Source of the DNA: G963674685 sp964591275
GTDB taxonomy: Bacteria > Lernaellota > Lernaellaia > JACKCT01
Assembly: GCA_964591275.1 (NCBI GenBank)
Contig: CAZQAE010000021.1
Span: 1 to 64,000 of the forward strand
Direction: 5' to 3'
DNA: 64,000 nt
Below, in pieces: positions 8,745-17,546 of the stretch. The translations under genes and the position numbers were made by a program. Each line of letters begins with the position of its first letter. The stretch's first letter is position 1. The notes under the pieces are model-generated. The model was not told where the DNA came from. It saw only the letters and a list, made by a program, of their open reading frames with translations, and ran no database searches.

Positions 8745-9239
8745 ATGCGGCGAATTTTGTTAGTCATCTGGAAATTTCTTACCCGTCACAACGGTTTGCA
8801 CCATCTCCTTTTGCACGCCGTCAACGCCCGTTTCATCGTCAGTGCCAGCGCCGTCATTGTTGATGACGATGGACGTGTCCTTTTGTTTCATCATACTTAC
8901 CGCAATGACAATTCATGGGGCATTCCCGGTGGCTGGCTCAAACGCGGCGAAAATGCCGTTTCAGCGCTTTGCCGCGAAGTCGCGGAGGAATCCGGTTTGG
9001 CCGTGGAAGTTTTAGCGCCTTTATACATTGACTCCGGCCCAAACATGGCGGCCATGGAAATCATGTATCTGGCCCGTCTGATCGGCGGTGATTTCATGCC
9101 CTCCGACGAAGTGGACGAGTGCCGGTGGTTTGATCCGACGCAAAAGTTTCCCGAGGATATGAAGGCTCAGCAGAAACACGTTATCGCCGAGGCGCGCAAA
9201 GCTATTTTGGAGGGCGGCTGGCCGCATAAGAAACCATGA
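8745..9239 (+). CDS. Nudix hydrolase
   Basis: A 164-residue MutT/Nudix protein. The Nudix box lies at residues 63-85 and keeps all signature positions: Gly63, Glu69, then REVAEESGL from 77, which binds the catalytic metal. Such enzymes hydrolyse nucleoside diphosphate derivatives; the substrate cannot be told from the box. An unusual leader of about 30 residues (MRRILLVIWKFLTRHNG) precedes the domain and is amphipathic or weakly hydrophobic. The start follows GGAGG. The stop overlaps the next gene's ATG by 4 bases, so the two are translationally coupled. Confidence 0.9.
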   Translation: MRRILLVIWKFLTRHNGLHHLLLHAVNARFIVSASAVIVDDDGRVLLFHHTYRNDNSWGIPGGWLKRGENAVSALCREVAEESGLAVEVLAPLYIDSGPNMAAMEIMYLARLIGGDFMPSDEVDECRWFDPTQKFPEDMKAQQKHVIAEARKAILEGGWPHKKP

Positions 9240-9718
9240 CGATGAACTCGCGAAATGAAGAAGAACAAGGCTCCCTGGCGCCGCCGGATCCGCCTGAGCC
9301 GACAAAGACATGGCGAGGAACTGTGGTCATCGTCCTGGTGGTGGTGGTCTTTTCGATGGCCTTTGCGCTGCTGCTCTTTCGATGGAAGCAGTTGCAAACC
9401 TTTTCCACGCCATTGCGTTATGAAGGCTATCATCGTTTCAGCGGAGTTCTCGTAGAGCCGGAGGCTGTATTCGGCTCAGAGTTGCCGAAAATCCGCGTGA
9501 GAAAAGATGACGGTCGCATTATTGTCTTGCCCGTGTTGCCTCATGTAGAGGGCGGGCCGGACCTAGCCTCGTTGCCGCCGGGAATCTGCGTGGAAGGATA
9601 CGTGCGCCACCGCAAGGGTTACGTCGAAGAGGTCATGATTCGTGTGGGAAGTCTGGAATATTTTCTGGACAGCGACGGGCAGTGGACCATCAATCCGATT
9701 GACGAAAACGGCGGCTGA
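9236..9718 (+). CDS. Small single-pass membrane protein, unknown
   Basis: A 160-residue protein that I do not recognise. It has a Pro/Glu-rich N-terminus (residues 1-25), one strong transmembrane helix (about 29-48) and a C-terminal domain of about 105 residues rich in beta-strand pattern. That domain resembles a small barrel (FSGVLVEPEAVF ... IRVRKDDGRIIVLPV ... GICVEGYVRHRKG ... VGSLEYF). It overlaps the Nudix gene by ATGA, so the pair form one operon. Confidence 0.75.
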   Translation: MTMNSRNEEEQGSLAPPDPPEPTKTWRGTVVIVLVVVVFSMAFALLLFRWKQLQTFSTPLRYEGYHRFSGVLVEPEAVFGSELPKIRVRKDDGRIIVLPVLPHVEGGPDLASLPPGICVEGYVRHRKGYVEEVMIRVGSLEYFLDSDGQWTINPIDENGG

Positions 9719-9729
9719 CAGGCGGCTCG

Positions 9730-9764
9730 AAGTATGAAGTATAAAGTATGAGGTATGAAGTCAG
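9730..9764. repeat. Degenerate heptanucleotide tandem array (AAGTATG-like)
   Basis: Five contiguous 7-bp units related to AAGTATG lie just after the stop of the small membrane protein gene. A second array of related GNNGAAT units follows at 9772-9806. Confidence 0.65.
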
Positions 9765-9771
9765 GAAAAAT

Positions 9772-9806
9772 TCGGAATTTCGAATGCGGAATGCCGAATG
9801 CGAAGC
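9772..9806. repeat. Degenerate heptanucleotide tandem array (GCGGAAT-like)
   Basis: Five 7-bp units follow the pattern TCGGAAT, TTCGAAT, GCGGAAT and so on. The GGAATGC/GGAATTT core reappears at 24295-24329. Confidence 0.6.
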
Positions 9807-9959
9807 GATGAATAAGCGAAAGCACGATGTCGACAACTCTTCATCCGTACTTCCTACCTCATCCGCCCCATACCCTAACCCTGCTTGAGTACATCAGTGA
9901 TTTGGAGAGCCTCGCCCTCGTCCGTGAAAGAAAATCTTTCAGACATTTTCGGCAAGAAT

Positions 9960-10676
9960 TTATAAGTCGCCTATTCCAGGCTGTCCGTCGTTAATAACAA
10001 ACAGGAAATCTCCGGCGGCCTCAAAGATCGGCCCTGTCGGCTCCCCGCCTTCCGTGTCGTCATCAACATCGTCATTCACGTCATCATCCGCGTCATCGTC
10101 CGCGTCATCGTCCGCGTCGTCATCAGTTGTGTCATCGTCGGTATCGTCATCGCCGGTATCGTCGTCTACGTCGTCATCCAAATCATCGTTTAGGTCATCA
10201 TCAATATCGTCATCGACATCGTCATCGACTTCTCCGTCATATTGATAAACGAGGACGCGGTAATTTAAGAGCACGGGAACTGTCTCGACGAGAGGCACGT
10301 AGAAATGAAAACTGTGCGAGTTGGCATCCTGTTCCCATGCGATGGGCGTATATGTTTCGCGCACGGCATCTTCGTTGAGGATGATCAGCTTTACGCTAAT
10401 GGCTTGCGAATTGAAGGTTTCCAGGAAAGTGCGAAGCGTGTCGATGGTGCACACGGCCTCGACTTTTGATCCGACCGGCCCGCGGTTTTTTCTATATTCC
10501 ACCTTGCCGATGACGTCATTTTTCTTGAATTCAAAAAAATCGTCCTGCAAAACGAGCAGCGGCGTCGTGAGTATGCCTTCGTCCTCCTCTTCGTCCTCAT
10601 TGTCCTGCGTGCACGCGAAAACAACGGTGAATAAGGCGATTAGGACACAAATTATAATATACCCGAACCTTGGCAC
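9960..10676 (-). CDS. Asp-rich lipoprotein, unknown
   Basis: A 238-residue predicted lipoprotein. It has a hydrophobic signal segment (IIICVLIALFTVVFAC) with lipobox-like VFAC, an acidic start to the mature part, a domain of about 135 residues with predicted beta strands that I do not recognise, then a 55-residue Asp-rich tract made of GAC/GAT codons, and a short C-terminus (FLFVINDGQPGIGDL). Here the Asp tract follows the domain rather than the lipobox. GGAGGA lies only 2 bases before an ATG at 10682 but 6 bases before a GTG at 10676, so the GTG is preferred. It is probably outer-membrane or periplasmic. Confidence 0.7.
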   Translation of the reverse strand: MPRFGYIIICVLIALFTVVFACTQDNEDEEEDEGILTTPLLVLQDDFFEFKKNDVIGKVEYRKNRGPVGSKVEAVCTIDTLRTFLETFNSQAISVKLIILNEDAVRETYTPIAWEQDANSHSFHFYVPLVETVPVLLNYRVLVYQYDGEVDDDVDDDIDDDLNDDLDDDVDDDTGDDDTDDDTTDDDADDDADDDADDDVNDDVDDDTEGGEPTGPIFEAAGDFLFVINDGQPGIGDL

Positions 10677-11054
10677 CAGCATTCCTCCGGTATAGCTTCT
10701 TACGAAAATGTCGTATCAGAGGCTCTTTCTTCTTGTCAAGGTTAAAAGCGCCGCCGGACAGGACTCATGCTGTCATCATGATGATTTTCGTCCCTTCAAA
10801 TATTCACGCCAAAAATGAGGGCGCGACAATTGATGGGCAAACTGATGGTGATGGCGGCATTCTTCCCTCCGCCTTCATTCTTCCCCATTTTTGCTTTAGG
10901 CCTCTTGGCGATTTGCCTCGGATGTGTTAATCAAAAAAGCCTCTTAAATTGCGCGGCATGTGTGCCATAAGTTTGAGAGGATTAAAAACATTAACGCGGC
11001 CATGCTTTGGGGGAAAAATTCATCCCCGTGGTTGCGTTCCGGCGGGATTGGGAA
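10677..11054. other. Divergent intergenic region upstream of parAB
   Basis: This 378-bp region lies between the Asp-rich lipoprotein and parA and contains no gene. It must hold both promoters. I see no clear sigma70 pair and no perfect parS-type palindrome (TGTTTCACGTGAAACA). Confidence 0.4.
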
Positions 11055-11864
11055 ATGGCGAAAGTTTTCAGCCTGGCAAACCAGAAGGGCGGTGTCGGCA
11101 AGACGACCACGACCATCAATCTGGCCGCAGGCGCGGCTCTGTCGGGCAAGTGGGTTCTTGTCGTCGATTTTGATCCCCAGGGCAATGCTTCGAGCGGACT
11201 GGGAATAGATCGGGACAAGAGGTCGCCGGGTGTTTACGAGGCGATCATCGGCAAGGTTCCTGTCAGTGAAACGGTTCGCGAGACGCAGATTCCGCGACTG
11301 TCGGTTATGCCCTCGACTCGCGATCTGATTGGGGCTGAGATCGAACTGATTGATGTAGAGGATAGGACCTCGTATTTGAAAAACATCCTGGCCGGGCTGA
11401 AAAAAGACTTCGATTTTATATTCATCGATTGTCCCCCCTCTCTAGGCTTGCTGACCTTAAACGCGATGGCGGCGTCGGATTCGGTCCTTGTGACGCTGCA
11501 GGCTGAATATTATGCGATGGAGGGTCTTTCGCAGTTGATCGAGACGGTGGACATGGTCGCGCAAAGATACAACGAGGGTCTTGCCATCGGGGGCATCTGC
11601 TTCACCATGATGGACCGTCGCACGAATCTGTGCCGCCAGGTTGAGCAGGATGTGCGGGATCATTTTAAGGATCTTGTATTTGAAACGACCATTCCCCGCA
11701 ACGTGAGACTCTCTGAGGCCCCCAGCTTTGGGCAGACCATTTTTCAACACGACGCAAGATCATCAGGGGCGGCGGCGTATTTGGATTTGGCCCGGGAGTT
11801 GATAAAACGTGAAGCTGCCGCTTCGGACGCGGCTGTCGCAGCCATGGAGGCGGCCCGAACATGA
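11055..11864 (+). CDS. parA: Chromosome partitioning ATPase ParA (Soj)
   Basis: A 269-residue Walker-type ParA. Its deviant Walker A KGGVGKTT is at residues 11-18, with FDPQGNAS (A' region) and the Walker B-like FIFIDCPPSLGLLT. It binds DNA non-specifically as an ATP dimer and positions ParB-parS complexes during chromosome segregation. The start at ATG 11055 gives the canonical N-terminus MAKVFSLANQKGG; upstream in-frame codons are probably untranslated. It overlaps parB by 4 bases (ATGA). Confidence 0.95.
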   Translation: MAKVFSLANQKGGVGKTTTTINLAAGAALSGKWVLVVDFDPQGNASSGLGIDRDKRSPGVYEAIIGKVPVSETVRETQIPRLSVMPSTRDLIGAEIELIDVEDRTSYLKNILAGLKKDFDFIFIDCPPSLGLLTLNAMAASDSVLVTLQAEYYAMEGLSQLIETVDMVAQRYNEGLAIGGICFTMMDRRTNLCRQVEQDVRDHFKDLVFETTIPRNVRLSEAPSFGQTIFQHDARSSGAAAYLDLARELIKREAAASDAAVAAMEAART

Positions 11865-12814
11865 GCAAGCGAAAAGCCCTGGGCAAAGGTCTGTCGGCGC
11901 TGATCGGCGACGCAAAAGACAAAAAAGAAACGGCGCATCGGGTTTCATCCATCGACGCCATGGAGTCGGGCGGCAAACGCGTCAGGGAAGTTCCGGTCGA
12001 CAAGATCATGCCGAACCCCTACCAGGCCAGAAGAATTTTCAATGAATCGGCAATGAATGAACTCATCGACTCCATCAGGCAATCCGGCATTTTGCAGCCG
12101 ATGGCCGTTCGGGCGATGAAGGATGGATCGGGGCGCTTTGAGTTGATCGCAGGGGAGCGACGCTGGCGCGCCGCGCGAAAGGCGGGTTTGAAAACGGTTC
12201 CCGTCATTGCCATCGACGTTGATGATCGCGAGATGTCGGTGCTGTCATTGGTGGAAAACCTGCAGCGTGAGGATTTGAACCCGATCGACGAAGCCGAGGG
12301 TTTTCAAAAACTCATTGAGGGATTCCAACTGACGCAGAAAGATGTAGCGGGTCGCGTTGGCAAAAGCCGAAGCGCCGTGGCCAATGTGCTGAGGTTGCTA
12401 GGTCTTCCGGAAACCGTCAAAAGGGCTTTGGCTGCGGCTGTGATCAGCGAAGGCCACGGTCGCGCCCTGCTGGCTTTGGGGCAGGCTGACGAGATCATCT
12501 CGGCTTTTGGGGAGGTGGTTCACGGAGGCCTGTCCGTTCGGGAAACCGAAGGGCATGTGCGAAAAAAATTGGAAGCCCGTAAGAATTTGCGGGAAGGCGC
12601 CGAAAAAAAGGCCGGGAATCAGGCCGGGCTTGATCCCAATGTGGCGCACCTTGTCGGGAATCTGTCGGAGAGATTCGGAACGAAAATAAAACTGTCGGGA
12701 ACGAGAAAACGAGGCAAACTGGAAATTCACTATTTCAGCGCCGAGGACCGCGACAGGATATTGGAAATATTGAACCGTATGCCAGATAAGCCGGGACATG
12801 GTGATTCCCTTTGA
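11861..12814 (+). CDS. parB: Chromosome partitioning protein ParB (Spo0J)
   Basis: A 317-residue ParB. Its N-terminal CTPase/ParB fold has boxes PNPYQARR (about residue 50) and GERRWRAA (about 98). The central helix-turn-helix (DVAGRVGKSRSAVANVLRL) binds parS, and the C-terminus is a dimerisation domain. It clamps and spreads on DNA around parS and stimulates ParA. It is translationally coupled to parA, and a bactofilin gene follows as in several delta-proteobacteria, where bactofilins scaffold the ParAB machinery (Myxococcus precedent). Confidence 0.95.
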   Translation: MSKRKALGKGLSALIGDAKDKKETAHRVSSIDAMESGGKRVREVPVDKIMPNPYQARRIFNESAMNELIDSIRQSGILQPMAVRAMKDGSGRFELIAGERRWRAARKAGLKTVPVIAIDVDDREMSVLSLVENLQREDLNPIDEAEGFQKLIEGFQLTQKDVAGRVGKSRSAVANVLRLLGLPETVKRALAAAVISEGHGRALLALGQADEIISAFGEVVHGGLSVRETEGHVRKKLEARKNLREGAEKKAGNQAGLDPNVAHLVGNLSERFGTKIKLSGTRKRGKLEIHYFSAEDRDRILEILNRMPDKPGHGDSL

Positions 12815-13050
12815 AAATCTTTGAAATTCGACTCCTTGCCCTAAGGCGACAATTTTCAGGAATTTTCATAGATTATTTTTTAGTTTGCGGTTCGCTTGCG
12901 CGTACTCGGTAGGAGCAAAAAGTTTTAATTGTTTGGACCTTGCGCTAACAAGGCATTGATCTTATTCGGTCAAGGGATTATAAGAGGCGAGCCAACGGGG
13001 GGTTGACCATGAAGGGAACTGCTTCGTACGAAAAGAAGGAGGCACGAACG

Positions 13051-13506
13051 ATGGTTGAGGAAATGGGGGGATTTCCAAAGGATGTCAACGCTTTTATCGG
13101 CAAATCCAGCGAGTTTGTAGGAAAGCTGACTTTCGAGGGAACGGTTCGGATTGATGGCCGCGTCGACGGGGAAATATTCTCGAAAGGAACGCTCATCATT
13201 GGACCCGGTGCTGATATCAAGGCCGAGATCAATGTGGATGTCGTAATCATTTCGGGGAATATGCACGGCAACATCAAGGCTTTGAAACGAGTTGAACTCC
13301 GAGCGCCGGCAAAGCTGTATGGCAACATATACACGCCATCTCTCGTCGTTGAACAAGGTGTGATTTTCGAAGGCAGCACCAAAATGGAAGATCTGTCTTT
13401 CGACGATGCAGGCGGCGCCAAGTCTGGGATCGCTCAGGCTCCAAAGCCAGCCGCACCTTTGTCTCAAGGGAAACTAAAGGGTCTCGACGCTAATTCTTCG
13501 GAATAA
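13051..13506 (+). CDS. Bactofilin (polymer-forming cytoskeletal protein)
   Basis: A 151-residue bactofilin (DUF583). A short disordered N-terminus leads to a right-handed beta-helix core (about 15-115: FEGTVRIDGRVDGEIFSKG, IIGPGADIKAEI, ISGNMHGNIKA), then a Pro/Ala-rich tail. Bactofilins polymerise without nucleotide and scaffold cell-shape or chromosome-segregation proteins. The ATG at 13051 is chosen because AAGGAGG sits 8 bases upstream; longer starts at 13003 or 13009 are possible. Its position after parAB suggests a role in ParAB positioning. Confidence 0.9.
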   Translation: MVEEMGGFPKDVNAFIGKSSEFVGKLTFEGTVRIDGRVDGEIFSKGTLIIGPGADIKAEINVDVVIISGNMHGNIKALKRVELRAPAKLYGNIYTPSLVVEQGVIFEGSTKMEDLSFDDAGGAKSGIAQAPKPAAPLSQGKLKGLDANSSE

Positions 13507-13581
13507 TCCTTTATAAATAGGGTGGTTCTGAGAATCAGACGGGGCGTTTTTCTATCCACGCAATAAAAATTGGGGCTTTTT

Positions 13582-15363
13582 GTGCGTTTTCAAACTATTG
13601 TCAGACTTGCAATTATCCTCACTATTCTTTTTGCTTCGCAAAGCGTATGGGCCTCAGCCGAGGTCCCGGACGCCGAACATCAGGACGCCGCCGCGCATGA
13701 GAGTCATGGCCCGAACCTGGGGAAAATACTTCCACTTTGGAGCGTGATTCCTTTTGCTGGAATCCTTTTATCCATCGCGCTTTTCCCTTTGATCAAACCG
13801 CATTTCTGGCATCATCATTATCCTAAAGTCAGTCTTTTCTGGGCCCTGGTTTTCGCCGTTCCTTTCCTGATCGTCTTCAAAGTCAGCGCGGCGCACTCCA
13901 TCTGGCATATTATGTTCCTTGATTTCGTACCCTTTATTATTCTGCTCGGCGGCCTGTTTACCGTGGCTGGCGGAATCGTCGTTAAGGGAAGCTTTCGCGG
14001 CACCCCTGTCGTCAACCTGATTCTTATCCTCATCGGTACGCTTTTGGCGTCCTGGATCGGAACGACGGGCGCGGCGATGGTGATGATACGGCCCTTGCTG
14101 CGGGCCAATGTGTGGAGAAAGAATTATGTCCACGTGGTCGTTTTCTTTATCTTTCTCGTAGCCAACATCGGCGGCAGCCTGACGCCGCTGGGCGATCCTC
14201 CGCTTTTCCTGGGCTTCCTGCATGGCGTCAGCTTCTTCTGGACCATGTTTAACATTTCCACGCAAACTCTCTTTGTGTCCGGGATGGTTCTGGTTGTATT
14301 CTTCGTCCTCGATACCTATCACTACCGCAAAGAAGATCCGCCCCCCGACGACGGCGTCAAAGAGCCGATTAAGGTGGAAGGTCTGCACAACCTGCTGTTT
14401 CTGGGTGGCATCATCGGAGCGGTCCTGTTCAGCGGTCTCGTTCATCTCGGCGAAATTCCGGTGGGACTGGGCATCATGCAGACGGGAGAGAATCTCGCCC
14501 GCGACCTGTTTATCATTGGGATGGGCGCTGCGTCCTGGGTGACCACGAAAAAGGTATTGCGTGAGGCGAATGAATACTCCTGGGGACCGATTCTGGAAGT
14601 GGCCTATCTGTTCGCGGGGATTTTCACGACCATCATTCCGGCCCTGGCCATTTTGAAGGCCGGCGATAGCGGTGCCTTGGCCTTTTTGACCAATGCGGTC
14701 AACACTCCGGGCAGATACTTTTGGGCGACGGGTGTTTTGTCCAGTTTCCTAGACAATGCCCCGACCTACCTGACCTTCTTCAACGCCTCCATGGGGCAGC
14801 TTTATCCCGGCGTGGCCGAGCCGGAAGCGGTTCAATATCTCATGGGCAACGTGGCAGCGAGCGGCGTGGCCAGCGGGCAGAATTATCTGGCGGCCATCAG
14901 CGCCGGCGCGGTGTTCATGGGCGCCAACACATACATTTTGAAGGCCGGCGATAGCGGTGCCTTGGCCTTTTTGACCAATGCGGTCAACACTCCGGGCAGA
15001 TACTTTTGGGCGACGGGTGTTTTGTCCAGTTTCCTAGACAATGCCCCGACCTACCTGACCTTCTTCAACGCCTCCATGGGGCAGCTTTATCCCGGCGTGG
15101 CCGAGCCGGAAGCGGTTCAATATCTCATGGGCAACGTGGCAGCGAGCGGCGTGGCCAGCGGGCAGAATTATCTGGCGGCCATCAGCGCCGGCGCGGTGTT
15201 CATGGGCGCCAACACATACATTGGAAACGCGCCGAATTTCATGGTCAAAGCCATCGCCGAAGAAGCAGGGGTTCCTATGCCGAGCTTTTTTGGTTATATG
15301 CTCAAATATTCAATTCCCGTACTGATCGGGATTTTCGTTCTCAACTCACTCATTTTTTTCTAG
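13582..15363 (+). CDS. NhaD-type Na+/H+ antiporter with a 95-residue internal duplication
   Basis: A 593-residue multi-pass antiporter of the NhaD/ion-transporter superfamily. It has a signal-like N-terminus, a His-rich segment, many hydrophobic helices, and GSLTPLGDPPLFLGF and FLDNAPTYLTFFNASMG motifs typical of NhaD. Relatives are usually about 470-500 residues. The excess is a perfect tandem duplication, so the FLDNAPTY segment and its helices occur twice. This should disturb the even topology, and activity of the duplicated form is uncertain. The GTG at 13582 has GGGG 6 bases upstream; a TTG at 13570 is an alternative. It may regulate ion balance together with the ATP synthase encoded downstream. 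Confidence 0.85.
   Translation: MRFQTIVRLAIILTILFASQSVWASAEVPDAEHQDAAAHESHGPNLGKILPLWSVIPFAGILLSIALFPLIKPHFWHHHYPKVSLFWALVFAVPFLIVFKVSAAHSIWHIMFLDFVPFIILLGGLFTVAGGIVVKGSFRGTPVVNLILILIGTLLASWIGTTGAAMVMIRPLLRANVWRKNYVHVVVFFIFLVANIGGSLTPLGDPPLFLGFLHGVSFFWTMFNISTQTLFVSGMVLVVFFVLDTYHYRKEDPPPDDGVKEPIKVEGLHNLLFLGGIIGAVLFSGLVHLGEIPVGLGIMQTGENLARDLFIIGMGAASWVTTKKVLREANEYSWGPILEVAYLFAGIFTTIIPALAILKAGDSGALAFLTNAVNTPGRYFWATGVLSSFLDNAPTYLTFFNASMGQLYPGVAEPEAVQYLMGNVAASGVASGQNYLAAISAGAVFMGANTYILKAGDSGALAFLTNAVNTPGRYFWATGVLSSFLDNAPTYLTFFNASMGQLYPGVAEPEAVQYLMGNVAASGVASGQNYLAAISAGAVFMGANTYIGNAPNFMVKAIAEEAGVPMPSFFGYMLKYSIPVLIGIFVLNSLIFF
14650..14934 (+). repeat. 285-bp perfect tandem repeat, copy 1
   Basis: This is the first of two apparently identical 285-bp units inside the NhaD-type gene. 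The unit is in frame (95 codons). CATT is shared at both borders, consistent with slippage or illegitimate recombination at microhomology, or with an assembly artefact. Confidence 0.97.
14935..15219 (+). repeat. 285-bp perfect tandem repeat, copy 2
   Basis: This is the second unit, directly adjoining the first and with no difference that I could find by reading. After it the protein continues GNAPNFMVKAIAEE, the sequence expected to follow the single copy in relatives. Confidence 0.97.
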
Positions 15364-15372
15364 GAGAAGGCG

Positions 15373-15954
15373 GTGGAAACACCATACGTCGAGGTGGTAT
15401 TTACAGGCAGGAGCGAGAGCGTCAAAATGCTTTTGGCGGATCTCAATGCCGAATCACCGAGTGCTTTCGGCCCCTTTTTCATTTCCTCTGAAGTGGGGAT
15501 CACTAAGGAGGGACGTGTTCGGAAAGTTCTTGAAGCCATACAACTTGTTGAAGAACATGTTTATGTTCTTGTTCCAGTCAAGGATCTTTCGGTCATACGC
15601 AAGCGCGTTGCCGACAGCGGCATCGAGATTCATTCCGCGCATGTGGTGGTTGAAAAACGCTTGAGTTTTAAGTTCGAATGCTTCAATGAAGAGGTCGCCG
15701 GAAAAATCACGGCGGTTTTTGAATCCCTGCCTCCGGGCGTGATTCTCGAAGGATACGACCCCAAAACAAAGCGTGATGACTCGGCGAAAGGCCAGGAGCT
15801 CTATTCCCCGACGCATCATTATGAGTTTAGCGGCCAGGGTGTGGCCAAGGGTCCGGTAAAAGGGCTGATAGAGCTTAGAAGAACCATAACCGAGTTGCCG
15901 CATATCGAAGTGAAAAAAATTTCTCTCGTCCTAGGCGACGAGGCATCTGACTAA
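15373..15954 (+). CDS. Conserved-looking protein of unknown function upstream of atp genes
   Basis: A 193-residue soluble protein that I do not recognise. It is acidic to neutral, alternates beta and alpha segments without membrane helices, and has two similar-looking halves (VEVVFTGRSESVK ... and LSFKFECFNEEVAG ...), suggesting two ferredoxin-like lobes. The GTG start follows AGGAGAAGGC. It lies 9 bases after the antiporter and 16 bases before atpF', so it is probably in the same transcript. A link to Na+ or energy metabolism is inference only. Confidence 0.7.
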   Translation: METPYVEVVFTGRSESVKMLLADLNAESPSAFGPFFISSEVGITKEGRVRKVLEAIQLVEEHVYVLVPVKDLSVIRKRVADSGIEIHSAHVVVEKRLSFKFECFNEEVAGKITAVFESLPPGVILEGYDPKTKRDDSAKGQELYSPTHHYEFSGQGVAKGPVKGLIELRRTITELPHIEVKKISLVLGDEASD

Positions 15955-15970
15955 AGGAGATAAGAAGAAA

Positions 15971-16390
15971 ATGATCTCCATCGATTGGACATTATTTTAC
16001 CAGATGGCTTTGTTCATCGCCTTGATGATCTTTTTCGGAAAGTTTCTGTTCAAGCCGATGACGGCAGTTTTCGATGCCCGCGAAAAGGCGCATCTTGGAC
16101 CAATGGCAAAAGCTGAGGAACTGGCTGAGCAAGCCGAAAAGGCTTCGGAAACGTATAAAGATCTGATGAATCAGGCCCGGAAGAAGGGTGAACAAATTCG
16201 CAATGAATTTCTTGGCGATGCTCAAAAGCATGAACAGGAAATCGTCGCGGGGGCGCAGGCGAAAAGCGAAGAGACGATAGAAGCGGCGCGCCAGGAGATT
16301 GAGGCCGTCAGAACACGCCTCGTCGGAGAACTGTCCGGCCAGGCGCAGAATCTGGCGACGCAATTGACAATAAAACTATTGGGACGCTAA
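15971..16390 (+). CDS. atpF': ATP synthase F0 subunit b'
   Basis: A 139-residue b-type stator subunit. One N-terminal membrane helix (about 8-27, FYQMALFIALMIFFG) is followed by a long charged helix (about 35-135) that dimerises with subunit b to form the peripheral stalk. AAGGAGATAAG precedes the ATG. Presence of both b' and b is seen in some deltaproteobacteria and photosynthetic bacteria. It is the first gene of the atpF'FHAGDC operon. Confidence 0.88.
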   Translation: MISIDWTLFYQMALFIALMIFFGKFLFKPMTAVFDAREKAHLGPMAKAEELAEQAEKASETYKDLMNQARKKGEQIRNEFLGDAQKHEQEIVAGAQAKSEETIEAARQEIEAVRTRLVGELSGQAQNLATQLTIKLLGR

Positions 16391-16432
16391 TTCCTTCGAT
16401 TATTAAGTGTTAAAGCGATAGGCGAACCGGTT

Positions 16433-17008
16433 ATGAAAAAAATATTCCTTGTTGTTTTCTCGATAGTCCTGTTTGGCTTTTGCGCCACGGCCTTTGCGGT
16501 CGGCGAGGAGCATGGAAGCGGGTTCCCCGTCGGCGAGGTCATTGCGGCCGTTATTAACTTTGTCCTTTTCGTCTGGATTCTTATAAAGGTCGGCAAAAAG
16601 GGAGTCATCGGATTTTATCAGCAAAGAGCGGATCAGTTGAACGAGGCGATTGAAAAGGCCCAGGAGGCGCTGTCGAAAGCCAGTGCGCTCCATGAGGAAG
16701 CCTCAAAGCGCCTGTCCGATGCGGGCAAGGAAGCCGATGCCATTGTGGACGGTGCCAGGCAAGCCGCCGACAAACACGCGAAAAATCTCGTCGCCTCAGC
16801 CCAATCTGCGGCGGATCGAATATTGAGCGACGCCAAAGCAACCATCGAGACGGAAAGCAAGCGTATGACCAGCGAGCTCAAAGCCGAACTCGCAGCCAAA
16901 GTCGTGGAAATGGCCAGGAGTGAAATCCAGTCCAAGCTGGACGACTCGGGCCACCGGGCTCTCGTTCAGGATTATCTAACAAAGGTTGACCAAGTGGAGG
17001 ATATGTAG
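16433..17008 (+). CDS. atpF: ATP synthase F0 subunit b
   Basis: A 191-residue b subunit with an extra N-terminal hydrophobic segment that looks like a cleavable signal peptide (MKKIFLVVFSIVLFGFCATAFA). The usual membrane helix (GEVIAAVINFVLFVWILIKV, about 35-55) and the long stalk helix follow. A signal-peptide-like extension on atpF is known in some delta-proteobacteria. The stop codon immediately precedes the GTG of atpH. Confidence 0.9.
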   Translation: MKKIFLVVFSIVLFGFCATAFAVGEEHGSGFPVGEVIAAVINFVLFVWILIKVGKKGVIGFYQQRADQLNEAIEKAQEALSKASALHEEASKRLSDAGKEADAIVDGARQAADKHAKNLVASAQSAADRILSDAKATIETESKRMTSELKAELAAKVVEMARSEIQSKLDDSGHRALVQDYLTKVDQVEDM

Positions 17009-17542
17009 GTGTCCACCAACGCCATATCACGTCGTTATGCCAAGGCTCTTTTGAGCATCGGGCTTGAAGACAGAAATTTCGAGATTTACGGAGAGCAGCT
17101 CAGGGTTCTTGCCGAGGCCATGAGGCCTTCGCTGGTGACTTTGAGCAGCCCGCTGTTGTCACGTGTGCGCAGGAAAGAGGTTATCACGGAAATTGTGAAG
17201 GTTTCCGAGGCCTCTGTCGTTGTGGGGAATTTCCTGAAAATTCTAGTGGACAAGGGACGATTGAGAGAATTGCCGGGAATCGCCGAGGCCTATCAGGATC
17301 TCTCGGATGAAGCTGCCGGGCGTATTCGCGGGGTCGTCAGTTCTGTGGAGGCGCTGGACGAGGCGACGCTGGCCCAGCTTCGCGTCAAACTCGCTAAAAA
17401 ACTAGGCAAGACAGTCACCCTGGAAGCAACCGTGGACCCCGGCCTTTTGGGCGGTATGCAGGCGAAAGTCGGTTCATTGGTGATCGACGGAAGCATCTCG
17501 GGACAATTAGAAAGATTTGAAAGCCTTTTACGGAAGGATTGA
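17009..17542 (+). CDS. atpH: ATP synthase F1 subunit delta
   Basis: A 177-residue delta subunit (OSCP). The N-terminal helical domain (ISRRYAKALLSIG) caps the alpha3beta3 head, and the C-terminal domain with the family signature (VDPGLLGGMQAKVGSLVIDGSI-like, about 147-170) binds subunit b. The GTG start is directly adjacent to the atpF stop codon. The end lies 4 bases before atpA. Confidence 0.93.
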   Translation: MSTNAISRRYAKALLSIGLEDRNFEIYGEQLRVLAEAMRPSLVTLSSPLLSRVRRKEVITEIVKVSEASVVVGNFLKILVDKGRLRELPGIAEAYQDLSDEAAGRIRGVVSSVEALDEATLAQLRVKLAKKLGKTVTLEATVDPGLLGGMQAKVGSLVIDGSISGQLERFESLLRKD

Positions 17543-17546
17543 AAGA

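Noticed and set aside
10054..10245. Ser-rich plus-strand frame
   Set aside because: It is the reverse reading of the GAY codon tract of the Asp-rich lipoprotein. The same artefact appears at 30396, 56039 and 62999.
11055..12814. Search for parS sites near parAB
   Set aside because: No sequence close to the canonical 16-bp palindrome was found by eye in the window.
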